Source: Spirochaetales bacterium (GTDB lineage Bacteria > Spirochaetota > Spirochaetia > Treponematales > UBA12059). From it: 11,774 bases of DNA. Below, piece by piece: positions 1 to 5,901 of the stretch; position 1 is the first letter of the stretch; the number at the start of each line of letters is the position of its first letter. The DNA lies in the NCBI GenBank assembly GCA_016938515.1, contig JAFGUM010000246.1, positions 1 to 11,774 on the forward strand, given 5' to 3'. Made by a program: the position numbers and the translations under genes. The notes below the pieces were generated by a model. The model was given only the letters and a program-made list of their open reading frames with translations. It did not search any database and was not told where the DNA came from.

Positions 1-1193
1 CCGTAGCCTTGGTAGATTGGTACGCCGAACGAGGCGAAAAACTCCTGCTGCTTTACATCAAGAAGAGCGCCTCCCCCAACGCAGAACTCGATGTTCTTGC
101 CAAACACCATGGTCTTGACCTTTTTGAATATGAGGGCATTGGCCAGCGCGTGTACCGGAGCGTTTCGCACCACGGTGCCTAGAGTGGGCTTGTGAAAGCC
201 ATCACCGTTGAGAGCGATACCCGCCCGTATACCAGCCTTGAACAGAAATTCGATAAAGCCGCCCTTTTCTTCTATGCCGGCTATGATCTTCTTCATGAAA
301 TTGCCAGAGAGGGCCGGCACCGTAAGCAAGAACTTGGGCTCCACCTCGCGCAAGTTAATTGGTATGTTGCGCAGGATGCCCATGCCGCCCCCGCGCGCGT
401 CAACGAAGTACAGGGCCAGACCGCACAGCAGGCCGGCGTAGATTCCAACCGTGTGCGCGAATGAATGATCAAGCGGCAGTATTATAAGCGTGGAATAGTG
501 GTAGATATCTCCAAACAGCTCGACGCCGTCGTGGCAATTGGCGTAATAGTTGAGGTGCGTGAGCATTATACCCTTGGGGTCGCCCGTGGTACCGCTCGTG
601 TAGCTGATGGTTACCACGTCGTTTTCGTCTACGGCGGCTACTCGCGTTTCCAGCTCAGCCCGCCTCGTTGAACCCGGCGCCTCCAGCGCGGCTGCGCCTT
701 CTGCGATGGCCGTAGACATCAGTACGGCTTTGTCACGCGGGTATCCTGCGGTGGCGCACGCCGCGTCCAGAGCCCGCTCGTCATCGTCAATAAACACGAC
801 AAGCGGCTCGAGTGAAGCCTGTACGAGGGCTGACAGCACCTTGTCTATCTGATTTTTTGTGGTGATGAAAGCGCGGGCGCCGGAGTGTTGTACCCGGAAC
901 GGGATTTCCTCTGCCAGGAGCTTTATCGACAGCGGCACTGAAACGAGGCCGGCAGACAACAGGCCAAGCTCGCCTATGATCCATTCCGGGGAACCTTCTG
1001 CCAGTACTACCGCGGCATCTCCCGCCGCGAAGCCACGGCCGATCAACCAGGAAGCGAACGAGCGAGCGCGTTCCCTGGTCTGGGCGTACGTGACCGTTTC
1101 CCAACCAGCATCCGTCTTTTTAAGCGCGTACGCGTCGTTGGCGTACGTTACAGCCGCGTCGTCGAGCATCGCCAGAACGGTTCTCTTGTTCAT
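1..1193 (-). CDS. AMP-forming acyl-CoA synthetase (long-chain fatty-acid-CoA ligase type), 3' end cut by the window edge
   Basis: This gene is visible for 397 full codons. The ligase activates a carboxylic acid, probably a fatty acid, to an acyl-AMP and then transfers it to coenzyme A. Seen directly: the P-loop signature YTSGTTGDPKG at about residues 198-208; a following LTHLNYY segment typical of acyl-CoA ligases; an LPLDHSFAHTVG segment near 239-250 that matches the LP..H motif; and a terminal YQGYG that should continue into the YQGYG.TE motif outside the window. The C-terminal lid domain is missing only because the window ends. The ATG at 1193 is preceded by GCGGAGA five bases upstream, which supports this start. 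The reading frame is continuous, with no frameshift. The chain length of the substrate cannot be read from this part. The cysteine-rich gene upstream is on the same strand, 150 bp away. Confidence 0.9.
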   Translation of the reverse strand, partial: MNKRTVLAMLDDAAVTYANDAYALKKTDAGWETVTYAQTRERARSFASWLIGRGFAAGDAAVVLAEGSPEWIIGELGLLSAGLVSVPLSIKLLAEEIPFRVQHSGARAFITTKNQIDKVLSALVQASLEPLVVFIDDDERALDAACATAGYPRDKAVLMSTAIAEGAAALEAPGSTRRAELETRVAAVDENDVVTISYTSGTTGDPKGIMLTHLNYYANCHDGVELFGDIYHYSTLIILPLDHSFAHTVGIYAGLLCGLALYFVDARGGGMGILRNIPINLREVEPKFLLTVPALSGNFMKKIIAGIEEKGGFIEFLFKAGIRAGIALNGDGFHKPTLGTVVRNAPVHALANALIFKKVKTMVFGKNIEFCVGGGALLDVKQQEFFASFGVPIYQGY

Positions 1194-1218
1194 CTGATTC
1201 TCCGCAAACAGGATACGG

Positions 1219-1251
1219 GGAGCTCACGGCTCCTCATGAACGAGTATACTC
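1219..1251 (-). promoter_or_regulatory. Possible -10 element and leader hairpin of the acyl-CoA synthetase gene
   Basis: On the minus strand a TATACT hexamer (1244-1249), a five-of-six match to the -10 consensus, lies about 50 bases before the ATG at 1193. It sits inside the perfect 10-bp palindrome GAGTATACTC (1242-1251). I could not find a convincing -35 at 16-18 bases; TTGCAA lies only 14 bases upstream. Just downstream, GGAGC/GCTCC (1219-1233) can form a 5-bp hairpin in the predicted leader. This is a sequence-only prediction. Confidence 0.35.
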
Positions 1252-1343
1252 TGTAATGGTCGTTGCAATCGAGTTAGAATTCAGGTATTTAAAGCACGAT
1301 GCTGTACCGCTTTAGATGACACTGCAAACGCTACTTACAGCAC

Positions 1344-1565
1344 CTATCGCGCGCTTGCTATGATAGCCTCTACGCGCTCTGTCTGCGCGGGGTAGAGGTC
1401 GGAAGGAACGGCCGCTGCTCCTACCGCCACGAACACCATATGGCGGGCGCAGTCGCTGTTGTCCCCTGTGCAGTACCTGCTTTTGAGCAGCTGCGCCGTG
1501 GCGGGCTTCTCCATCATTTTGTCATTGAAGAATGGACACTTGGCTAAACATTCGCAATCTGCCAT
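1344..1565 (-). CDS. Small cysteine-rich protein, possible metal or Fe-S binder (73 aa)
   Basis: The product is a 73-residue soluble protein with no signal peptide or membrane segment. It has five cysteines, at about residues 4, 6, 10, 32 and 39, spaced C-x-C-x3-C-x21-C-x6-C. It begins MADCECLAKCPFFNDKM. I recall similar short hypothetical proteins in other bacteria, including spirochaetes, but cannot name a family or function. The cysteine spacing suggests metal or Fe-S binding, which is inference. The start is set by AAGGAG seven bases before the ATG at 1565. The frame stays open upstream to 1676, but no ribosome binding site supports a longer product. The gene is transcribed divergently from the cyclase-homologue operon, and a direct repeat lies in the shared upstream region. 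It could be co-transcribed with the acyl-CoA synthetase 150 bp downstream, although that gene seems to have its own -10 element. Confidence 0.8.
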   Translation of the reverse strand: MADCECLAKCPFFNDKMMEKPATAQLLKSRYCTGDNSDCARHMVFVAVGAAAVPSDLYPAQTERVEAIIASAR

Positions 1566-1593
1566 ACGGGGCTCCTTGTAACGAACTATGCTT

Positions 1594-1617
1594 CGAGCAT
1601 CGTACCCGAGTATCGTA
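1594..1617. repeat. Tandem 11-bp direct repeat in the divergent intergenic region
   Basis: CGAGCATCGTA (1594-1604) and CGAGTATCGTA (1607-1617) differ at one base and have a 13-bp period. They overlap the predicted -10 of the cysteine-rich gene, a position where a bound regulator would compete with RNA polymerase. No regulator can be assigned. Confidence 0.5.
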
Positions 1618-1637
1618 CCAAGGATGCTTTCACGCAA
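1609..1637 (-). promoter_or_regulatory. Candidate sigma70-type promoter of the cysteine-rich gene
   Basis: On the minus strand, TTGCGT (1632-1637) and GATACT (1609-1614) are separated by 17 bases. They match the -35 and -10 consensus at three and four of six positions. This would put the transcript start about 35-40 bases before the ATG at 1565. The match is weak and is supported mainly by spacing and position. Confidence 0.35.
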
Positions 1638-1723
1638 GATGTAAATAGGATTAGGCCGACACTGGTCAAGAAGCACTCGACGATACGGTCACGATGCGCG
1701 ATACTAACGGGGCGAGAGGTGCG

Positions 1724-3055
1724 ATGATGCTGCAAATAAAACGCCCCGACGGATTGCCCGGCCGAATCGTAAGGGAATTACTGGTGTACTCGGGGCAGTT
1801 CGCGCTGTTCTACCTCATCATGGGCTTTAGCCGCGCTGGCGGCGGATTTCTGCTTGAAACGATGAGCATGGCACTGATCGGAGCGCTGGGAATCCAGGCA
1901 GCGCTGCTCGGCGCGTACGGGCACAACCCCGCGATACGGTTGACAGCGTCATTCATCACGCCCGCCGTCTATTCGTTGATGACCAGCGCTACTGGCCCCG
2001 GCTTTGCGCTCGACGCCGTATTTGCAGCTTTCTGGGCGTTCAGCGTGGTAACGGCAGTATTCGTTACAGTCGCTATATCAGCAAAAAGCCGCCTTGCCGC
2101 TTCCTTGTTTGACTTTCTGGCTTCTGTAGCGGGCGCGGCATCGTTCGCGGCTTTATACTTCTACTACGTTACGGCGGATACGATAGACGGTATGATTCGA
2201 TCTGGCCTTGGTGGCTCGATTGACGCGGCGGTGGAGCTCGCGATACCCGGAATCGTGGAGTGGGTACCCGTGTTCACGTCTCATCCCGGAAACCTGTTTG
2301 TTATTTTCAGCGCCCTGCTGCTGATGCTGGCCAGCGCTCTGGCCAGACAGGAAACCCTGCGCACAACCTACCGTATCCAGGACTTGTTCGGTCGTTACGC
2401 GGACGTAAAAAGCCGCGACGAGGTGATTGCGGGAGCCACAGCCAGGCCAAATCGAACGGAACTCTGCGCGCTGGTCATTGGCATACGAGGTTTTACGGAC
2501 ATCCTGGCCGCCAACGAACCCCAGCTCGTCATTGATATGCTCAACGCGTGGTTTGACAGGCTTTCAGAACTCATGAGGCGACACGGAGGCATCGTGGACG
2601 CGTTTACGGGAGACAGGGTTACGGTGCTATTCGGCTTGCGGCCAGGGAAGCGACAGCGAAAAGCCAGCACCATCGTATCCCCGTGCGAAAAAGCGGTATC
2701 AGTTCTTATTGAACTGCAAGACTCTCTGCCAGCGCTGCGCAAGGAATTGCGACAGCGAGACCTCCCCGACCCCAAAGAGTTCGACGCGGGTCTGCATTTT
2801 GGAGCGACCATCGTAGGCATAGTAGGGTGCGACCGGCGCAGGGAGTTCACCGCCCTGGGAGGCGCTGTTAATATAGCGGTGCAACTAGGGCACGCGTGCG
2901 CGACGCTCAAGAGCCCTTGTGTCGTTTCAGAAGCCGCCTATTCGCGCCTGGAGCCCAGCACCCAGCATCGCTTCAAGGCTCTCGCCCGCATACGGATTCA
3001 AGGCTCTGACACGCCGCTCAAGGCATACGGATTTGACTCGACCGGCGGCGTGTGA
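1724..3055 (+). CDS. Membrane-anchored class III nucleotide cyclase homologue, probably catalytically inactive
   Basis: Numbering is from the ATG at 1724 (443 aa). The N-terminal half holds about six hydrophobic segments (roughly 21-37, 42-62, 71-88, 94-118, 126-150 and 189-207). The C-terminal half (about 247-440) is a class III cyclase homology domain. The fold signatures remain: IRGFTDI near 254, TGDRV near 296 and LGGAVNIA near 378. Compared with the canonical domain, the first metal-binding Asp is Gly253, the purine-selecting Lys is Ala293, the purine-selecting Asp is Gly380, and the transition-state Arg is Gln387. Only the second metal Asp (Asp297) and Asn383 remain. By family knowledge this should not make cAMP or cGMP. 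A sensory or scaffold role is inferred. GAGAGG precedes ATGs at 1724 and 1727; an in-frame ATG at 1694 has no ribosome binding site. It is first in an operon with the LapA-like gene 28 bp downstream. Confidence 0.85.
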   Translation: MMLQIKRPDGLPGRIVRELLVYSGQFALFYLIMGFSRAGGGFLLETMSMALIGALGIQAALLGAYGHNPAIRLTASFITPAVYSLMTSATGPGFALDAVFAAFWAFSVVTAVFVTVAISAKSRLAASLFDFLASVAGAASFAALYFYYVTADTIDGMIRSGLGGSIDAAVELAIPGIVEWVPVFTSHPGNLFVIFSALLLMLASALARQETLRTTYRIQDLFGRYADVKSRDEVIAGATARPNRTELCALVIGIRGFTDILAANEPQLVIDMLNAWFDRLSELMRRHGGIVDAFTGDRVTVLFGLRPGKRQRKASTIVSPCEKAVSVLIELQDSLPALRKELRQRDLPDPKEFDAGLHFGATIVGIVGCDRRREFTALGGAVNIAVQLGHACATLKSPCVVSEAAYSRLEPSTQHRFKALARIRIQGSDTPLKAYGFDSTGGV

Positions 3056-3083
3056 TACTAACTATACCAGAGAGGAGTAGCCG

Positions 3084-3431
3084 ATGAAACTGCTGTACCT
3101 GCTCATACTCTTGCTCGTTGCAATCGTAGCCGTACTTTTCGCGGCCCAGAACAGCGCGCAGGTAGCTATCAGCTTTTTTGCCTGGACGGCGACGGGCTCA
3201 CTGTCGCTCGTTCTCATACTGACGCTCAGCCTGGGCATCCTGATAGGCATTCTTATAATGGCTCCGTCCGCTTTCAAGCGCACGATTCAGTCGTCAGGCT
3301 TGAAGCGAAAGCTGTCCAGGATGGAAAAAGAGAAAAAGAAGCTGAGCGCACAGAACAGCCAGGCCTCCGAGGCAGAGGCCACGCCCAAGATCAACGACGG
3401 CTCGGCATCACCGCCTCCAGGCTTATCGTAA
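3084..3431 (+). CDS. LapA-domain (DUF1049-type) small inner-membrane protein
   Basis: The product is a 115-residue membrane protein with the LapA/DUF1049 layout. A hydrophobic segment (about 3-22) is followed by the family-typical AAQNSAQVAISFF stretch. A second hydrophobic segment (about 40-60) then leads to a basic, charged tail (about 66-95) that is likely to form a coiled coil in the cytoplasm. The last 20 residues are polar, Ser/Pro-rich and probably disordered. In Enterobacteria the family member LapA takes part, with LapB, in controlling lipopolysaccharide synthesis. No lapB-like TPR gene is adjacent here, so that role should not be assumed. The ATG is preceded by GAGGAG at seven bases. 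It lies between the cyclase homologue (28 bp upstream) and the propeller gene (16 bp downstream) and is almost certainly co-transcribed with both. Confidence 0.85.
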   Translation: MKLLYLLILLLVAIVAVLFAAQNSAQVAISFFAWTATGSLSLVLILTLSLGILIGILIMAPSAFKRTIQSSGLKRKLSRMEKEKKKLSAQNSQASEAEATPKINDGSASPPPGLS

Positions 3432-3447
3432 CAAAGGAAAGCCAGCT

Positions 3448-4533
3448 ATGCGCCACACCGGGCGATTGGACAAGGCATTAGTCTCACGGCTAGAGGAGTT
3501 CGCCCACGCCCTCGTAGACCCCGTTGCCGCGCGGGTAGCCATAGCCCCGGATCGCCCGGAACGCGGCTACTGGTTCGGCGGTGGCTCCATGGCGGCTGGT
3601 CCGGATGGGATACTGTACCTGACCGGTCGCTACCGTAGTGGCGGCGATTCCAGAACAGGCCTGGACCTCGGAGATCGCGGCCGGGAGCTGGCTGTATTCG
3701 CGTCAACAGACTCGGGCACATCATGGATCAAGGTTCTATCGCTTGACAAAGCTGCCGTTGCTCCCGAGGGTAGCGAAGCGCTTTCCATCGAGGGTTCGGC
3801 AATCAGGTATACCGGCTCGGGCGTGGAGCTGTTCGTCTCGTCTGAAAAGCGCCTCCCGTACCCTGCCTCCGTCGAAGCGTATAAAAAACCGGGAACGGGC
3901 GTATGGTCCATCGACAGGCTCAAAGCCGCGTCCGTATCCGCGCTGGTTGGCGCGAAAGCGGAAACGGTGGTATCCTGCGCCAGCCCGGAAACGCTCCATA
4001 TCAAGGATCCGTACCTGGCTCGTGGCGGCGATGGCTCCACGTTCCTGTTTTTCTGCCACCACCCGTTCAACTGGTCGTCCAGCTCAACAGGATACGTAAA
4101 AATCGACGGCACAAGCGGAGATCCCGCGGAGCCCGTCTTCGACTGCTACCCACGCGGCCTCACCTGGGACGTTGCCATAACCCGCGGCACCTGCGCCATT
4201 CCCGTACCCGCATCTATTGCCCCCTCTGGCGTCGGTCTTGTTTTCTACGATGGAGGAGAGTGCCTGCGCAACCTGGACGAGCACGAACAAGCCAGAAAGC
4301 GCCCGCGGGGGTATTCGTGCGAGGAACTCGGGGGCCTGGGGTACTATACCGATGGTGACCCGACATCCTTCTACCGCGTATCCACCCTGTTTCCCGAGTT
4401 CGTCAGCCCGGACGGCACCGGGTGCCTGCGCTACGTCGACGTGCTGGTGTCAGACAGTGAATGTATCGCCACCTGGCAGCAGTCCAGACCCGACGGATCC
4501 CAGGCGCTGATGATAAACAGGCTCAGGGTGTAA
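3448..4533 (+). CDS. Beta-propeller protein with one Asp-box (sialidase- or glycosidase-like fold), function unknown
   Basis: The product is 361 residues with no signal peptide or membrane segment, so it is probably cytoplasmic. One clear Asp-box, STDSGTSW (residues 86-93), and repeated beta-strand-rich segments starting with Gly/Asp turns point to a propeller of the sialidase or five-bladed glycosidase type. Acidic motifs include IKDPYL (185-190), VFYDGG (265-270) and TDGDP (301-305). I cannot map these onto a named GH family or a full sialidase active site (the Arg triad and Tyr/Glu are not evident). Hydrolase activity is therefore open; it could be a binding propeller. Eight cysteines are scattered through the protein, as expected of a cytoplasmic protein. 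Its ATG follows AAAGGAAAG, and the gene begins 16 bp after the LapA-like gene. Its stop overlaps the 3' end of the convergent cyclase-hemerythrin gene by 11 bp. Confidence 0.75.
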   Translation: MRHTGRLDKALVSRLEEFAHALVDPVAARVAIAPDRPERGYWFGGGSMAAGPDGILYLTGRYRSGGDSRTGLDLGDRGRELAVFASTDSGTSWIKVLSLDKAAVAPEGSEALSIEGSAIRYTGSGVELFVSSEKRLPYPASVEAYKKPGTGVWSIDRLKAASVSALVGAKAETVVSCASPETLHIKDPYLARGGDGSTFLFFCHHPFNWSSSSTGYVKIDGTSGDPAEPVFDCYPRGLTWDVAITRGTCAIPVPASIAPSGVGLVFYDGGECLRNLDEHEQARKRPRGYSCEELGGLGYYTDGDPTSFYRVSTLFPEFVSPDGTGCLRYVDVLVSDSECIATWQQSRPDGSQALMINRLRV

Positions 4534-5797
4534 GAGGGGACGTGGCGCGTCCGAGGTAGCGGCCAAGATGAGGATCCATCCTCGTCGTATGGTTGAGTAG
4601 CCAGTCCACGACGAGCAGGTGCGTACGGAAAGCCGTATACACCTGATGTTCGCTTACTGTTCCCACTTCACCAACCAGCTTTTTGAATGACAGCCTGAAA
4701 CGATCGTGCTGGCTTTTGTGGTTATCGTAAAAGGGGTAGCCACAAGCGCGCATCAGGCTTTCCTCAGTCTTGAAGTGTACGTCAATATACCGATCGAGAA
4801 ACTCTATGACCGCCCCCGTCTTCTCAAAGCTCTCTTCGTCTATCATACGCATCAGGAGAGCTACGGCCTTGAACAATTTCTGGTGATGCTGGTCTATAAC
4901 AGCGTGGCCGATGGCGAACTCCCTGCTCCAGACGGGGTATATCTTCATCTCGACGGCGCACTCGTGCTCGCCGGTGGCTTCATAGCGCTCGCAGCGCTTC
5001 AGGTACAGGGCGGCGGGGCCGTCCTGGGGAGAGGTTGCCAGACAGCGCTCGAGAAGGTGCCTGGCTTCGGGAATATTTTGATAGTGGTAGGAAGCCATCG
5101 CCAGATCAAAATCCGACCTGCACGCCTGCTTTCCTAGCCGCAACGTTTCGGGATCCGCAGAAAAAACCTCGTAAATCGACAAGGGCACCATCTTGCCACG
5201 TACAAGAATACGGTCCACGAACCTGAAATCAAACAGCTCCGGGTGACGCACGTGCACGATCGTGTTCTCGCTTATGAGAATATCGACGCCGTAGACCTTG
5301 GTCGCGTTTTCCATCCTCGCCGCTATGTTTACCGCGTCACCGACGATGGTCACGTCTATGCGATGGGGAGCTCCTACTACGCCTAAGGCAACAAAGCCCG
5401 TGTTAATGCCGATACCGGCGCCCAGTGGCACCTTGCCAGCAGCGCTTCTCGTCTTGTTCAAGGCATCGATGGTACGCACGATATCAACAGCGCAGGAGAC
5501 GGCAGCCTCGACGTCTTCAGGAAACACGGCTAGCAGCGCATCGCCAATATACTTGTCTACGTAGCCACCGTACCCGGCAATGACTGGCTCTATGGCTCCA
5601 AACCACTCATTGAGGAGCCCGAGCGTCTCATCCGGTTCCATTGCTTCAGACATCGAAGAAAAATTACGCAGGTCTACGAACATCAGCGTAACCAGCACTT
5701 CGGCGGAGTTTCCCGGTTGTAGTGTTTTAGCGTCCTCTGTTCCGAGTAGACGAAGGGCAGCCTGGGGAACAAATCGGTTCATCGTGGGGGTATGCAT
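4523..5797 (-). CDS. Adenylate cyclase (class III) fused to a C-terminal hemerythrin domain
   Basis: The product is 424 residues, soluble, with no membrane segment. Residues about 30-215 form a class III cyclase catalytic domain with every canonical residue visible: metal ligands Asp42 (FVDLRNF) and Asp86 (IGDALL), adenine-selecting Lys82 and Asp154, and Asn157 and Arg161 in VGDAVNIAAR. The Lys/Asp pair predicts ATP, not GTP, as substrate, giving cAMP. Residues about 220-275 are helical and TPR-like. Residues about 288-415 are a bacteriohemerythrin domain with all seven diiron ligands: His305, His341, Glu345, His360, His364, His393 and Asp398. Such domains bind O2 and can respond to NO or redox state. 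Cyclase control by this site is an inference. Most cyclases carry sensors at the N terminus; here the putative sensor is C-terminal. The start is supported by AAAGGAT upstream of the ATG at 5797, with a good promoter before it. Confidence 0.92.
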   Translation of the reverse strand: MHTPTMNRFVPQAALRLLGTEDAKTLQPGNSAEVLVTLMFVDLRNFSSMSEAMEPDETLGLLNEWFGAIEPVIAGYGGYVDKYIGDALLAVFPEDVEAAVSCAVDIVRTIDALNKTRSAAGKVPLGAGIGINTGFVALGVVGAPHRIDVTIVGDAVNIAARMENATKVYGVDILISENTIVHVRHPELFDFRFVDRILVRGKMVPLSIYEVFSADPETLRLGKQACRSDFDLAMASYHYQNIPEARHLLERCLATSPQDGPAALYLKRCERYEATGEHECAVEMKIYPVWSREFAIGHAVIDQHHQKLFKAVALLMRMIDEESFEKTGAVIEFLDRYIDVHFKTEESLMRACGYPFYDNHKSQHDRFRLSFKKLVGEVGTVSEHQVYTAFRTHLLVVDWLLNHTTRMDPHLGRYLGRATSPLTP

Positions 5798-5850
5798 TAA
5801 AAATCCTTTGCGCTCCAGAGCCAGTAAGTACAGCGGCCAGATATATTAGT

Positions 5851-5879
5851 ATTTTACTATGCTTTACGAATGCTGTCAA
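5851..5879 (-). promoter_or_regulatory. Strong sigma70-type promoter of the cyclase-hemerythrin gene
   Basis: On the minus strand, a perfect -35 TTGACA (5874-5879) and a -10 TAAAAT (5851-5856, five of six) are separated by exactly 17 bases. The predicted start near 5844 gives a leader of about 47 bases containing AAAGGAT before the ATG at 5797. An inverted repeat, TAGTA-3-TACTA (5847-5859), straddles the -10 and could be an operator. This indicates the gene is transcribed independently of the permease gene 104 bp upstream. Confidence 0.75.
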
Positions 5880-5901
5880 ACAGTCACGCCCGGAACGCTG
5901 G

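Noticed and set aside
787..1104. 105-codon minus-strand reading frame within the acyl-CoA synthetase region, suggesting a possible frameshift
   Set aside because: The correct frame runs unbroken from the ATG at 1193 to the window edge and carries the ligase motifs. The other frame is a shadow.
1344..1676. Longer 110-residue version of the cysteine-rich protein
   Set aside because: The extra 37 N-terminal residues lack a ribosome binding site and cross the predicted promoter and direct repeat. The ATG at 1565 has AAGGAG at ideal spacing.
2395..2910. 171-codon minus-strand reading frame antisense to the cyclase homologue
   Set aside because: It overlaps the cyclase fold motifs on the plus strand, and its Ser/Pro/Arg-rich translation matches no family.
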